Of a stretch of DNA of 64,000 nucleotides, positions 13,487 to 23,109 are shown in pieces. A program made the position numbers and the translations under genes. The first letter of the stretch is position 1, and every line of letters starts with the position of its first letter. The notes below the pieces were generated by a model, which worked only from the letters and a program-made list of their open reading frames with translations, was not told the DNA's origin and made no database searches. The DNA is from Streptomyces microflavus (GTDB lineage: Bacteria > Actinomycetota > Actinomycetes > Streptomycetales > Streptomycetaceae): positions 310,001-374,000 of the forward strand of contig NZ_BMUG01000006.1 in the NCBI RefSeq assembly GCF_014650075.1, read 5' to 3'.

Positions 13487-15160
13487 ATGAGTCAGCAGGG
13501 GGAGAAGCCCGCCGCCCATGAGGACGACTGGTGGCGGAAGCTGTACGACGAGACCGCGCCGGACACCGGTCCGAGCAGCGCGCCCGACAGCCTCGACGAC
13601 CGCTTCGACTCCGTGTCGGACACGGTGAGCACGGCGGTGGGCCACCAGCGGGCCACCGGCCGGGAGACGGCCGAGGACGCCTATGGGGGACCTGATCCGG
13701 TGCCGGTGTCGGCACCGGAGCTGAGACCGGAGCCGCTGCCGCTGCCGCAACAGGACGAGGAGCTGCGGGCGGAGCCGTGGGAGGAGCCGAAACCGGAGCC
13801 GGAGGAACTGCGGGCGGAGCCGACGCCCGATCCCCGGTCGGGCTGGGACCTGTACCGGGGGCCGGAACCGGACCCGGATCCTGAGCCGTACGGTCGGTCG
13901 CAACCGGTGCCGGAGCCGCACAGGGGCCAGGAGCCGGAGCCGTACCGAGAGCCGGAGCCCTATCCGTTCACCGCTTCCGCCGCCGTCCCCGGTCCCCGTA
14001 ACACCGTCTTCCCGGCCCCCTGGGAAGCCCCCGCCGGCCCGCCCGGCCCCCGTACCTTCGCCGTGCCGAAGCCGCCCGAGCCCGAGCCGCCGCCCGCCCC
14101 GCCCGTTTCCGCAACCGCCACCGTCCCCGACCCCGGCGCCCTGCACGAGCCGTCCCCGGACTGGGCCGCGAGCGATGCCCCGGCCGACGGCGGCGGGGCC
14201 CGGCCCCTCGTCGACCACCTCGGGGACCGGCCGCCCACCTATGACGCGGAGCCCGCCGCCCTGCCCGTCGCCACCTCGGAGAACCTGGACGCCCTGGTCC
14301 CCGACACCGTGCTGGACGGTGCCCGGTACGGGACGTACACCCTGCGGGCCGCCTCCGTCCGGGGCGACTCCGCCCGGTTCCGGGGCGAGCCCCGGCGCGA
14401 CGCGCTGCTCACCACCCGGTTCGGGGCGGCCGAGAGCGCCCTGGTGCTCGTCGCCGTGGCCGGGGGCGTGCGGGCCGGCGAGGGGGCGCATCTCGCGGCG
14501 GCCGACGCCTGCCGCTGGATCGGCGGTGCCGTGGCCCGCAGCCACGCCCGGCTCTCCGAGGACATAAGGGCCGGCCGCCGGGCCGATCTGAAGTCGGGGC
14601 TGCACCGGCTCACCGACCGCACGTACGGCAAGCTCCGGGCGCGCGCCGCCGAACTCGGCCTCGAACCGGGGGAGTACACCACGAGCCTGCGGTGTCTGCT
14701 GCTCTCCGCCGACCCCGCCTGCCGCACCCGGGTCTTCTTCGGCGTCGGCAGCGGCGGCCTCTTCCGGCTCCGCGACGGGCTCTGGCAGGACCTGGAGCCC
14801 ACGATGCCGGAGGTGACCTCCGCCGCCGGCGGCGGGAGCGAGGAGAGTCCGGACGGCGACCGGCTGACCATGGACCTCCAGATCACCACGCCCCCGTCCC
14901 CGTACAGCGACGGCCCTGCGCCGCCGCCCGCCGAGGTCTTCCGCTTCCGGGCCTCCGTGGCACGTCCGGGCGACACGCTGCTGCTCTGCAGCAACGGGTT
15001 GGCCGAGCCGATGCGCGGCGAACCGGAGCTCCCCGCGGAGCTCGCCGAGCGCTGGGGCGCGCCCGGCCCGCCCGGACTGCCCGCCTTCCTCGCCGACACC
15101 CAGCTCCGGATCAAGGGGTACGCCGACGACCGCACCTGCGCGGCCGTCTGGGAGGCGTAA
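13487..15160 (+). CDS. PP2C-like domain protein with Pro/Glu-rich N-terminus
   Basis: This 557-residue protein starts MSQQGEKPAAHEDDWW. A long disordered Pro/Glu/Arg region follows (about 60-265) with many PEP repeats. The C-terminal half resembles Streptomyces PP2C-like phosphatase domains (DTVLDGARYGTYTLRAASVRGDSARFRGEPRRD, described in parts; then ALVLVAVAGG and LLLCSNGLAEP). Several metal-binding Asp residues of classical PP2C (the DGMGG type) are replaced: ALVLVAVAGGVRAGEGA stands where VADGMGGH is usual. It may therefore be a degenerate phosphatase or a binding module for phosphoproteins. AAGGG is only 1 nt from the ATG, and GACAAT lies 7 nt upstream, so a leaderless transcript is possible. 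Confidence 0.8.
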   Translation: MSQQGEKPAAHEDDWWRKLYDETAPDTGPSSAPDSLDDRFDSVSDTVSTAVGHQRATGRETAEDAYGGPDPVPVSAPELRPEPLPLPQQDEELRAEPWEEPKPEPEELRAEPTPDPRSGWDLYRGPEPDPDPEPYGRSQPVPEPHRGQEPEPYREPEPYPFTASAAVPGPRNTVFPAPWEAPAGPPGPRTFAVPKPPEPEPPPAPPVSATATVPDPGALHEPSPDWAASDAPADGGGARPLVDHLGDRPPTYDAEPAALPVATSENLDALVPDTVLDGARYGTYTLRAASVRGDSARFRGEPRRDALLTTRFGAAESALVLVAVAGGVRAGEGAHLAAADACRWIGGAVARSHARLSEDIRAGRRADLKSGLHRLTDRTYGKLRARAAELGLEPGEYTTSLRCLLLSADPACRTRVFFGVGSGGLFRLRDGLWQDLEPTMPEVTSAAGGGSEESPDGDRLTMDLQITTPPSPYSDGPAPPPAEVFRFRASVARPGDTLLLCSNGLAEPMRGEPELPAELAERWGAPGPPGLPAFLADTQLRIKGYADDRTCAAVWEA

Positions 15161-15273
15161 CCGCGCACACCGTGGGTTGATGGACTCCGGAGACCGGCCG
15201 GGCGACGTTTCGGTCTCCGGAGTCCGGACAAGCGACAGTGCACGGAGCACGGGCAAGGAAAGGGTGCGCACCC

Positions 15274-17016
15274 ATGGCCAAGCAGAACGTGGCGGAGCAG
15301 TTCGTCGACATCCTCGCCAGGGCGGGCGTCAAGCGCCTGTACGGCGTCGTCGGCGACAGCCTGAACCCCGTCGTGGACGCCATTCGGCGCAACTCGGCCA
15401 TCGACTGGATCCACGTCCGGCACGAGGAGACCGCCGCTTTCGCGGCCGGGGCCGAGGCCCAGATCACCGGGTCCCTGGCGGCCTGCGCCGGCTCCTGCGG
15501 ACCGGGCAACCTGCACCTCATCAACGGCCTGTACGACGCGCACCGCTCGATGGCCCCGGTCCTCGCCCTCGCCTCGCACATCCCGTCCAGCGAGATCGGG
15601 CTCGGCTACTTCCAGGAGACCCATCCGGAGCTGCTCTTCCAGGAGTGCAGCCACTACAACGAGATGATCTCCAATCCGGAGCAGATGCCGCGCCTCCTCC
15701 AGAGCGCCATCCAGCACGCCATCGGCCAGGGCGGCGTCAGCGTCGTGACGATGCCGGGCGACATCGCCTCCAAGGCCGCTCCCGAGAAGACCGTCGAGCA
15801 TGCCCTCGTCACCTCGCGGCCCACCGTCCGGCCGGGCGATGACGAGATCGACAAGCTCTGCCGGATGGTGGACGAGGCCAAACGGGTGACGCTGTTCTGC
15901 GGCAGCGGCACGGCGGGCGCGCACGCCGAGGTGATGGAGTTCGCGGAGAAGGTGAAGTCCCCGGTCGGGCACGCGCTGCGCGGCAAGGAGTGGATCCAGT
16001 ACGACAACCCGTACGACGTCGGCATGAGCGGGCTGCTCGGCTACGGCGCCGCCTACGAGGCGACCCATGAGTGCGATCTGCTGATCCTGCTGGGCACGGA
16101 CTTCCCGTACAACGCGTTCCTCCCGGACGATGTGAAGATCGTCCAGGTCGATGTCCGCCCCGAGCACCTGGGCCGGCGCTCCAAGCTGGATCTCGCGGTC
16201 TGGGGCGATGTGCGCGAGACGCTGCGCTGTCTGACGCCCCGGGTGAAGCCCAAGGGCGACCGCAAGTTCCTCGACCGGATGCTGAAGAAGCACGCGGACG
16301 CGCTGGAGGGTGTCGTCAAGGCGTACACCCGCAAGGTCGACAAGCACACCCCGATCCACCCCGAGTACGTCGCCTCCGTGCTGGACGAAATGGCCGACGA
16401 GGACGCGGTGTTCACCGTCGACACCGGGATGAACAACGTGTGGGCGGCCCGCTATCTGACGCCCAACGGCAAGCGGCGGGTGATCGGTTCGTTCAGCCAC
16501 GGCTCGATGGCCAACGCGCTGCCGCAGGCGATCGGTGCCCAGTTCGTGGACCGAGAGCGGCAGGTCGTGGCGATGTCGGGCGACGGTGGATTCTCCATGC
16601 TGATGGGCGACTTCCTCACCCTCGTCCAGTACGACCTGCCGGTGAAGGTCGTACTGTTCAACAACTCCTCGCTCGGCATGGTGGAGTTGGAGATGATGGT
16701 CGGCGGGCTCCCGGCCTACGGCACCACCAACAAGAACCCGGACTTCGCCGCCGTCGCCCGTGCCTGCGGGGCGTACGGGGTGCGGGTCGAGAAGCCCAAG
16801 CAGTTGCAGAGCGCGCTGAAGGACGCCTTCAAGCACAAGGGCCCGGCCCTCGTCGATGTGGTGACCGACCCCAACGCGCTCTCCATCCCGCCGAAGATCA
16901 AGGCCGACATGGTCACCGGCTTCGCGCTCTCGGCGAGCAAGGTCGTCCTGGACGGGGGAGTGGGCCGGATGCTCCAGATGGCCCGCTCCAACCTCCGTAA
17001 CGTGCCCCGCCCCTGA
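15274..17016 (+). CDS. poxB: Pyruvate dehydrogenase (quinone/cytochrome) type, ThDP enzyme
   Basis: This 580-residue ThDP- and FAD-dependent enzyme oxidatively decarboxylates pyruvate to acetate and passes electrons to the membrane quinone pool. The N-terminal PYR domain has YGVVGDSLNPVVDAI and catalytic Glu51 in RHEETAAFAAGAEAQ. The central domain would bind FAD. The C-terminal PP domain has the ThDP motif from GDGGFSMLMGDF to VVLFNN, and a final segment suits membrane association. AAGGAAAGGG lies about 9 nt before the ATG. It appears monocistronic. Related ThDP enzymes (acetolactate synthase, oxalyl-CoA decarboxylase) are less like it because of the PoxB-specific start and AGSCGPGNLHLINGLYDAH segment. 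Confidence 0.92.
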   Translation: MAKQNVAEQFVDILARAGVKRLYGVVGDSLNPVVDAIRRNSAIDWIHVRHEETAAFAAGAEAQITGSLAACAGSCGPGNLHLINGLYDAHRSMAPVLALASHIPSSEIGLGYFQETHPELLFQECSHYNEMISNPEQMPRLLQSAIQHAIGQGGVSVVTMPGDIASKAAPEKTVEHALVTSRPTVRPGDDEIDKLCRMVDEAKRVTLFCGSGTAGAHAEVMEFAEKVKSPVGHALRGKEWIQYDNPYDVGMSGLLGYGAAYEATHECDLLILLGTDFPYNAFLPDDVKIVQVDVRPEHLGRRSKLDLAVWGDVRETLRCLTPRVKPKGDRKFLDRMLKKHADALEGVVKAYTRKVDKHTPIHPEYVASVLDEMADEDAVFTVDTGMNNVWAARYLTPNGKRRVIGSFSHGSMANALPQAIGAQFVDRERQVVAMSGDGGFSMLMGDFLTLVQYDLPVKVVLFNNSSLGMVELEMMVGGLPAYGTTNKNPDFAAVARACGAYGVRVEKPKQLQSALKDAFKHKGPALVDVVTDPNALSIPPKIKADMVTGFALSASKVVLDGGVGRMLQMARSNLRNVPRP

Positions 17017-17027
17017 GGTTCACGGGT

Positions 17028-20000
17028 TCACGCGGGCGTGAGCCGCACCGTCAGGATCTGGAACGGCCGCAGCTCCAGCACCAGGCCCCGGTCGTCGGTG
17101 ACCGCCGGGTGGAGCGGCCGTTCCAGCAGGTCGGTGATCTGTGCCCGGACGACCGGGAAGGACACCGTGAGCCGGGCGCCCGCCCGGCCGCCCGCCGACT
17201 CGTAGAGCCGTACGATCACGTCCCCGCTGCGGTCCTCCGCCAACTTGACCGCCTCCACCGTCACCGCCGGATGGCCCGTCTCCACGAGCGACGGCACGGC
17301 CGGGGCCACCGCCGCCCGCAGCGGCAGGTTGAGCGCGAGCCCTTCCCGTACCGCGTCGGTCACCTCCGCCCCGGGTGCCAGTGCGTAGCGGAAGCGGTGC
17401 GTGCCCAGGTCGGTGTGCGGGTCCGGGCTGTGCGGGGCACGCAGCAGGGTGAGGCGGACGGTGGTGCCCACACCGTCGGCGTGTTGCGGGGCGCGGGTCA
17501 CATCGTGGCCGTACGTCGAGTCGTTGAGCAGCGCGATGCCGTACCCGGGCTCGGCGACCCGCAGCCAGCGGTGGGCGCAGATCTCGTAACGGGCCGCGTC
17601 CCAGCTGGTGTTGGCGTGGGTCGGCCGGTGGACATGGCCGAACTGGATTTCGGCGGTGGACCGTTCGGCGTGCACGTCCAGCGGGAAGGCCGCCTTGAGC
17701 ACCTTCTCCGACTCCTGCCAGTCCACCTCGGTGTCGATGTCGAGCTGCTGGCTCCCCGCCGCGAGCCGCAGCTCCTGGACGAGGGTGGACCTCCCGAACG
17801 TACGCACCACACGCACCGCCGCCCGGAGCGGGCCCTCCTCGGTCAGCGACACCGTATCGGCGCCGGTCAGGTCGGTTCGGGTGCGGCGGTAGTGCCGGTC
17901 GATGTCCCAGGCGTCCCAGTGGTTGGGGTGGTCCGGGTGCAGCTGGAGGAGGTTCGCCCGGCCGCCGGGGGCCAGCACCTCGCGCCCGGCCACCAGGTCC
18001 CGAACCCCCGACACCAGCCCGTCCCGGTCGACGGTGACCCGCAACAGTCCGTTGTCCAGCACGATCTCGCCGGCGTCGGCCACGGCCACCGTCACCGGAC
18101 GCTCCGGCACCGCCGCCCCGTCCAGCAGCCCCGCCCCGAGCCCGGGGGCGACCGCCAGTACCGCCGCCCGCCCGTCGCCCAGCTCCTGGACATGGGCGCC
18201 GGACGGCAGGACCCCGGCCGCCTCCGCGTTCAGCTCGATCACCTGACTTCGGTCGTACGGGGATGAGTTGAGCGCCACCATCCCCTCGGCCGCGCCCAGT
18301 GACGTCACCGCCTCGGCCACCAGCTCCGCCAGCTCGGCCCGCACCTCCTCATAGGTGTCGCGGGCCTCGCGGTGCACCCAGGCGATCGACGAGCCGGGCA
18401 GGATGTCGTGGAACTGGTGGAGCAGTACGGTCTTCCAGACCCGGTCCAGCCGCTCGTACGGGTAGCGGTAGGACGAGGGTGAGCGCAGGGCCGCCGCCGT
18501 CGCCCACAACTCGGCCTCACGCAGGAGGTGTTCGCTGCGGCGGTTGCCCTGCTTGGTCTTCGCCTGCGTGGTGTACGTCGCCCGGTGCAGCTCCAGGTAG
18601 AGCTCGCCCGACCAGACGGGGGCCTGCTCCCCGTACTCCTCCTCGGCCGCCGCGAAGAAGGCCGAGGGCTTCTCGATCTCGACCCGGGGCGAGCCCTCCA
18701 GGTCCCGCAGCCGACGGGCCCGCTCCAGCATCTCGCGGGTCGGGCCGCCCCCTCCGTCGCCCCAGCCGAACGGGACGAGCGAACGGGTGGCCCGGCCCTT
18801 CTCGGCGAAGTTCCGCTCGGCGTGTGCCAGTTCGCGGGCGTGGAGCTGTGCGTTGTACGTGTCGACCGGCGGGAAGTGGGTGAAGACCCGGGTGCCGTCG
18901 ATGCCCTCCCACCAGAAGGAGTGGTGCGGCATCCTGTTGTCCTGGTTCCACGACAGCTTCTGGGTGAGGAACCACCGCACCCCGGCCAGCCGGGCCAGCT
19001 GGGGGAAGGCGGCGGTGTATCCGAAGGAGTCCGGCAGCCAGATCTCCTCCGTCTCCACCCCCAGCTCCTCCCGGAAGAACCGCTTCCCGTGCACGAGCTG
19101 CCGTGCCAGGGCCTCCCCGCCCGGCATGTTCGCGTCCGACTCCACCCACATCGAGCCGACCGGCGCCCACTGCCCCGCCGCCACCGCCTGCTCGATCCGC
19201 TCCCAGATGTGCGGCTGGTGCTCCTTCACCCAGGCGTACTGCTGGGCCTGCGAACAGGCGAAGACCAGCTCCGGATAGTCCTTCGCGAGGGCGGTGACAT
19301 TGGCGAACGTACGGGACGCCTTGCGGACGCTCTCGCGCAGCGGCCACAGCCAGGCCGAGTCGATATGGGCGTGCCCGGCCGCCGAGATCCGGTGCGCGCT
19401 CGCCGACGCGGGCCGGGCCAGCACCCCGGCGAGCTCCGCCCGCCCGGCGGCCGCCGTACCCGAGACGTCGTGCAGGTCCAGGGCGTCCAGCATCGCTTCG
19501 AGGGCCCGCAGGATCTCGTGGCGGCGCGAGCGGTCGGCGGGCAGCTCCCGCATCAGTTCGGAGAGCACCTCGATGTCCAGGACGAGATGCCAGACCTCCT
19601 CGTCCAGCACCGCCAGATCGGCGGAGGCGAACCGGTACAGCGGACGGTCGCCCGCCGTGCGGACGTCACCGAGCGGGGTCGGCTCGAATCCGTGTTCCAG
19701 CACGGCCGGATTGGCGGCCGCCTCCAGCAGCAGATCGACCGGTTCACCGCCCGCCGCCGGGTGCGCGACGGTCAGGTGGCGGTTGCGGGGATGAACACCC
19801 TTGAGGGGGACGCCCGGATGGCCGTACAGCATGCCTTCCGCCTGGAATCCGGGCCCCTGCCCGGTGAACCCCGGGTCCACGACCACTTCCACCCGGCTCC
19901 CCGACCACTCCTGGGGAACCGCCCCCTTGAGCCGGAACCAGCTGGTGGACCAGGGCTTCCCCCACTCCGTACCGGCGGTGAAGGGCTCGTACGACGCTTC

Positions 20001-20147
20001 CAGGGCCTCGGCGACCGGCACGGGCTCGCCCGGTACGTGCCACACGGACAGGGTGAGCGGGGCGCGGGCGGCGTACTGCGCCGGGCGGATGAACTGCTGG
20101 AGGGCCCGGTCCAGGCGGCCTTCCACCAGGGGGCGGTCGTCGTGCAT
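17028..20147 (-). CDS. GH38 alpha-mannosidase
   Basis: This 1039-residue cytosolic enzyme (no signal peptide) has the GH38 layout. An N-terminal beta domain is followed by the catalytic domain with the metal site GHAHIDSAW (His259/His261, Asp263) and probable nucleophile Asp373 in WLPDSFGYTAAFPQ. The linker and the C-terminal mannosidase beta-sandwich domain fill the remainder. It would remove alpha-linked mannose from oligosaccharides. The ATG at 20147 has GAGGAGCC close upstream. It is transcribed alone, convergent with poxB and only 11 bp from it. No mannose transporter or regulator is adjacent, so its natural substrate is open. Confidence 0.93.
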   Translation of the reverse strand: MHDDRPLVEGRLDRALQQFIRPAQYAARAPLTLSVWHVPGEPVPVAEALEASYEPFTAGTEWGKPWSTSWFRLKGAVPQEWSGSRVEVVVDPGFTGQGPGFQAEGMLYGHPGVPLKGVHPRNRHLTVAHPAAGGEPVDLLLEAAANPAVLEHGFEPTPLGDVRTAGDRPLYRFASADLAVLDEEVWHLVLDIEVLSELMRELPADRSRRHEILRALEAMLDALDLHDVSGTAAAGRAELAGVLARPASASAHRISAAGHAHIDSAWLWPLRESVRKASRTFANVTALAKDYPELVFACSQAQQYAWVKEHQPHIWERIEQAVAAGQWAPVGSMWVESDANMPGGEALARQLVHGKRFFREELGVETEEIWLPDSFGYTAAFPQLARLAGVRWFLTQKLSWNQDNRMPHHSFWWEGIDGTRVFTHFPPVDTYNAQLHARELAHAERNFAEKGRATRSLVPFGWGDGGGGPTREMLERARRLRDLEGSPRVEIEKPSAFFAAAEEEYGEQAPVWSGELYLELHRATYTTQAKTKQGNRRSEHLLREAELWATAAALRSPSSYRYPYERLDRVWKTVLLHQFHDILPGSSIAWVHREARDTYEEVRAELAELVAEAVTSLGAAEGMVALNSSPYDRSQVIELNAEAAGVLPSGAHVQELGDGRAAVLAVAPGLGAGLLDGAAVPERPVTVAVADAGEIVLDNGLLRVTVDRDGLVSGVRDLVAGREVLAPGGRANLLQLHPDHPNHWDAWDIDRHYRRTRTDLTGADTVSLTEEGPLRAAVRVVRTFGRSTLVQELRLAAGSQQLDIDTEVDWQESEKVLKAAFPLDVHAERSTAEIQFGHVHRPTHANTSWDAARYEICAHRWLRVAEPGYGIALLNDSTYGHDVTRAPQHADGVGTTVRLTLLRAPHSPDPHTDLGTHRFRYALAPGAEVTDAVREGLALNLPLRAAVAPAVPSLVETGHPAVTVEAVKLAEDRSGDVIVRLYESAGGRAGARLTVSFPVVRAQITDLLERPLHPAVTDDRGLVLELRPFQILTVRLTPA

Positions 20148-20374
20148 CTCGGCTCCTCGGGGTCGGCGCCCGGCGGCTGCGGCCCAGGTTCACTTCCCCG
20201 GCGCGGCCCGGAGCACCCCTGAAATCGTGTGCGGGGCCAGTCTCCCCGTGCGCCCCCCGCTGCCTCCGCCTGCGCTCGTCCTGTAGGAGCGACAAGCGTG
20301 ACCGTGTGCGTACAGGGGCATGCATCCCGTGAGGCTGTTCGACGGACGGCCGGACCGGAGGAGGTCGGATCGCA

Positions 20375-20851
20375 GTGCGGGCGGGGGACATGGTGAAGCG
20401 TCAGAAGAGGGCCCAGGCCGGAGAGGGGCGCGGCCCTCGGGGGCGGAGACCGGGCGAGGCGCAGCAGCCGGCCCGGATGCGCCGCAGAGTGGGCCATACG
20501 GAACGGTCGGCGGTGGGGGAGGTCCGGCGCGAGCTGCGGGAGTTCCTCCGACATCGCTCCGGCCCCGAACAGATCGACGCGGCGGAGCTGCTGCTGAGCG
20601 AGCTGGTGACCAACGCGCTGATCCACACCCGGCACGGGGCGGTGGTCACCGCGACGGCGACGCCCGCGGCGCTGCGGGTGGAGGTCCAGGACTTCGAGGC
20701 GGATCTGCCCGCGCCGTACGTACCGAACGCCGACGACGGTACGCACGGCAGGGGGCTGATCCTGGTGCGGAGTCTGGCCGACGCCTGGGGTGTCGAGGCG
20801 CGGGCCCTGGGCAAGGTGGTCTGGTTCGAGCTGCGCGGCGCGGGGGTCTGA
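20375..20851 (+). CDS. ATP-binding protein, RsbW/SpoIIAB-like (HATPase_c_2)
   Basis: This 158-residue protein has the short GHKL ATPase fold seen in anti-sigma factors and their Streptomyces relatives: ELLLSELVTNALIHTRHG (N box, residues about 74-91), a VEVQDFEADLP stretch, and GRGLILVRSLADAWGV (G box). It may bind an anti-anti-sigma partner or act as a serine kinase, but no partner is next to it. The basic N-terminal tail (KRQKRAQAGEGRGPRGRRP) may bind nucleic acid. GTG 20375 has GGAGGAGG 10 nt upstream; ATG 20390 is an alternative. Dozens of such paralogs exist per genome, so a specific role cannot be given. Confidence 0.88.
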   Translation: MRAGDMVKRQKRAQAGEGRGPRGRRPGEAQQPARMRRRVGHTERSAVGEVRRELREFLRHRSGPEQIDAAELLLSELVTNALIHTRHGAVVTATATPAALRVEVQDFEADLPAPYVPNADDGTHGRGLILVRSLADAWGVEARALGKVVWFELRGAGV

Positions 20852-20891
20852 ACGGCCCCCGGAGGTGCGTGCGGGTCACCGACCCGCACGC

Positions 20892-21995
20892 TCAGCCGAA
20901 CTGCTGCTCCAGATCCTTCAGTTTCTGTTCCAGCGAGTCGAGCCGGGGGAGTGTCTGGGTGTCGTCCTCGGCGGTGAGGTCGACCGTCCGTGCGTCACCT
21001 CCCGGGGTCGAAGGGCCGAGGCTCTTCGAGCTCGAACCGTCCGCCGGCTGCTTCGGGCCGACGGCTTGCAGGGATGGCCGGGGTCGCAGAGGCAGCTGTC
21101 CCGGCTCTGCTATGGCAGGCTCCGCGACGGCCTGCGCCGCCGAGCCCGAAGCGGGGGCGAGGGCGGGTACGTCCACCTGGTGGCCGCCGCGGCCGCCGCG
21201 CCCCCAGACCCGGTTCTGCCGGTTCAGGGCCTTGATACGGGCCCGGTCCAGCTTCTCCTGGTCACGTCGGCGCAGCCGGTCCTGCTCCCGCTCCTTGCGG
21301 TCCTCCCGCACCTCGTCCACCGCCTCGTCCAGCGTCCGGACACCCTCCAGGAGCATCAGCGACCAGGCGCCGAAGGTCTCCCGGGGCGCCCGCAGCCAGC
21401 GGACGATCCGGATCTGCGGCAACGGCCGGGGCACCAGGCCCTGTTCGCGCAGCGCGGCCCGGCGGGTCTGCTTCAGCGCGCGGTCGAAGAGCACCGCCGC
21501 CGACAGGGACATCCCCGCGAAGAAGTGCGGAGCGCCCGCGTGGTCCATGCCCCGCGGGGCGTGCACCCAGTTGAACCAGGCGGCGGCCCCGGCGAAGGTC
21601 CACACCAGCAGCCGGGAGCCGAGCGCCGCGTCTCCGTGGCTCGCCTCCCGCACGGCAAGCACGGAACAGAACATCGCGGCGCCGTCCAGTCCGAACGGGA
21701 CCAGGTACTCCCAGCCCCCGGTGAGGTTCAGGTTCTGCCGGCCGAAGCCGACGAGCCCGTGGAAGGAGAGCGCGGCGGCGACGGCCGCGCAGCAGAACAG
21801 CAGGACGTAACTGGCGGTGGCGTACAGCGCTTCCTTGCGCCTGCGGCGGTCCTCGCTGCGCTCCCAGTTGTCGTCGGGCGCGGCCTTGCCGGCGGCACGC
21901 TTGCCGCGTGCGACCACCGTCACCGCCGCCATGACTCCCACGAGCAGTACGGCGCCCGGAAGCAGCCAGTCAAGCGATATGTCGGTCAGTCTCAT
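20892..21995 (-). CDS. DUF2637 domain protein (Spd-like)
   Basis: This 367-residue protein has an N-terminal membrane anchor (residues 9-29), then the DUF2637 membrane domain with helices near 60-80, 90-115, 125-140 and 158-170. A charged coiled-coil stretch (about 210-262) and a low-complexity Pro/Gly/Ser tail follow, and it ends in another charged helix (LDSLEQKLKDLEQQFG). DUF2637 is best known from plasmid spread proteins of conjugative Streptomyces plasmids, but chromosomal copies without plasmid genes are common. No transfer genes surround it here. It converges on the RsbW-like gene. Confidence 0.85.
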   Translation of the reverse strand: MRLTDISLDWLLPGAVLLVGVMAAVTVVARGKRAAGKAAPDDNWERSEDRRRRKEALYATASYVLLFCCAAVAAALSFHGLVGFGRQNLNLTGGWEYLVPFGLDGAAMFCSVLAVREASHGDAALGSRLLVWTFAGAAAWFNWVHAPRGMDHAGAPHFFAGMSLSAAVLFDRALKQTRRAALREQGLVPRPLPQIRIVRWLRAPRETFGAWSLMLLEGVRTLDEAVDEVREDRKEREQDRLRRRDQEKLDRARIKALNRQNRVWGRGGRGGHQVDVPALAPASGSAAQAVAEPAIAEPGQLPLRPRPSLQAVGPKQPADGSSSKSLGPSTPGGDARTVDLTAEDDTQTLPRLDSLEQKLKDLEQQFG

Positions 21996-22164
21996 GCGCG
22001 GTCCCTTGCGTCACGTAGGGCGTTTCGTGCGCCATCGTGACGGAATTCCCGTCCCGCTCCGGGGGTTTCGGGACAAGAGCACGCCATGGGGGTGGGAGAG
22101 GCTATCGATGGGTGGAATCTTCTCGAACTGCCGCGCGGTACGGCCGAGTTGTGTTCGATTCCAC

Positions 22165-22191
22165 GTCATCCGGACGGGCGGTGTGGATGAC
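22165..22191 (-). terminator. Terminator hairpin after the FhuF-like gene
   Basis: GTCATCC and GGATGAC form a perfect 7-bp stem just past the stop codon. A second pair, GTGGAATC (22112-22119) with GATTCCAC (22157-22164), lies immediately beyond and could form a longer structure. Confidence 0.55.
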
Positions 22192-22197
22192 GCGCGG

Positions 22198-23046
22198 TCA
22201 GGAAGTGGCGGCGAGCTTCCGCACCCGGTCCGCGTCGCAGGTACGCGGGCAGGTCACACAGGTGTCGTCGGGACGCAGGGTGTAGAAGAGGCAGCAGCTC
22301 GCCCGGTCCCGGGTCGGCAGCGACTGCCCCTCGGGTCCGGTCAGCTCACGGAAGCCCGCGGTGCCGACGTACGGCTTCGTGGTGCCGGGGAGCAGCAGCT
22401 CCAGCTCGGCCATCGCGCGGCGCTCCTCGCCGAGCAGGTGCGCGATGTACCAGAGGCCCTCGACGATCTCGTCCGTCGCCATCCCCCACAGGGCCCGCTT
22501 CCCCCGCCGCATGCGCGGTCCGAACCCCGTCAGCACCGGTTCCAGGTGCTCGGTGAGGGCGGCCAGGACCTCGGCCCGCAGCGCGGACTCGTCCGGGACC
22601 ACCCGGGCGCCCGGCAGGGAAGCGGCCGGGTCGTCCGGCAGGCAGGCGAACTCCCGGACCCGCACGGTCAGGTGGCCCAGCGCCCGCTGGAACGCCACGT
22701 CCTCGACCGGGATGCGCGGCACCCGGCGGTGCAGGAACCAGGGCACGGTCACCAGCAGGCAGGCGGGCCACGCGTACCGGTGGAGGCCGAAGCTGGCCAC
22801 CACGTCGGGGCGGGCCTGCTGTCCGTAGTCCCGCAGCACCTGGGCGTTGTCCCAGGCGAGGAAGGTGTCCACGGCCGGTCCGCCCGCGGCCAGCTCGGCC
22901 GCGCCGACCCAGCCGGCGCCCGACGGGGCGCTCGCGCCCTCGTCGAGGACCTCGGCGCGCAGCCCGGGGAAGACCTCGGTCAGGCGGGCGTACGCGGCGG
23001 TCACGGGGGACGTCGCGGCGCCGGTGAGCAGCGTGGTGAGGGTCAT
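22198..23046 (-). CDS. FhuF-like (2Fe-2S) ferric-siderophore reductase
   Basis: This 282-residue protein has the C-terminal Cys signature of FhuF-type reductases: a CC pair in RASCCLFY, then CVTCPRTC. These Cys hold a [2Fe-2S] cluster used to release iron from ferric siderophores in the cytoplasm. The N-terminal region is the variable FhuF domain. A 19-bp iron box ends 27 nt before the start codon, so the gene is almost certainly repressed by a DtxR/IdeR-type regulator (DmdR1 in Streptomyces) when iron is plentiful. No siderophore synthesis or uptake genes are next to it, so it probably serves siderophores made elsewhere. Confidence 0.9.
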   Translation of the reverse strand: MTLTTLLTGAATSPVTAAYARLTEVFPGLRAEVLDEGASAPSGAGWVGAAELAAGGPAVDTFLAWDNAQVLRDYGQQARPDVVASFGLHRYAWPACLLVTVPWFLHRRVPRIPVEDVAFQRALGHLTVRVREFACLPDDPAASLPGARVVPDESALRAEVLAALTEHLEPVLTGFGPRMRRGKRALWGMATDEIVEGLWYIAHLLGEERRAMAELELLLPGTTKPYVGTAGFRELTGPEGQSLPTRDRASCCLFYTLRPDDTCVTCPRTCDADRVRKLAATS

Positions 23047-23073
23047 GCAGGGACCACCGAATCGGGATCGTTT

Positions 23074-23092
23074 GCAGGTAAGGCTTACCTTA
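23074..23092 (-). promoter_or_regulatory. Iron box (DmdR/IdeR operator)
   Basis: GCAGGTAAGGCTTACCTTA closely matches the DtxR-family consensus TTAGGTTAGGCTAACCTAA and is an interrupted palindrome. It overlaps the expected promoter of the FhuF-like gene. Confidence 0.85.
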
Positions 23093-23109
23093 CCCGACGC
23101 GATCGATGT

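Noticed and set aside
20892..21995. DUF2637 protein as a sign of an integrated conjugative plasmid
   Set aside because: No transfer, integrase, excisionase or attachment site is nearby; chromosomal DUF2637 genes are common in Streptomyces.
22112..22164. A TTCGATTCC segment in a paired context resembling the T-arm of a tRNA
   Set aside because: The acceptor, D and anticodon arms cannot be built around it; it is better explained as a hairpin after the FhuF-like gene.
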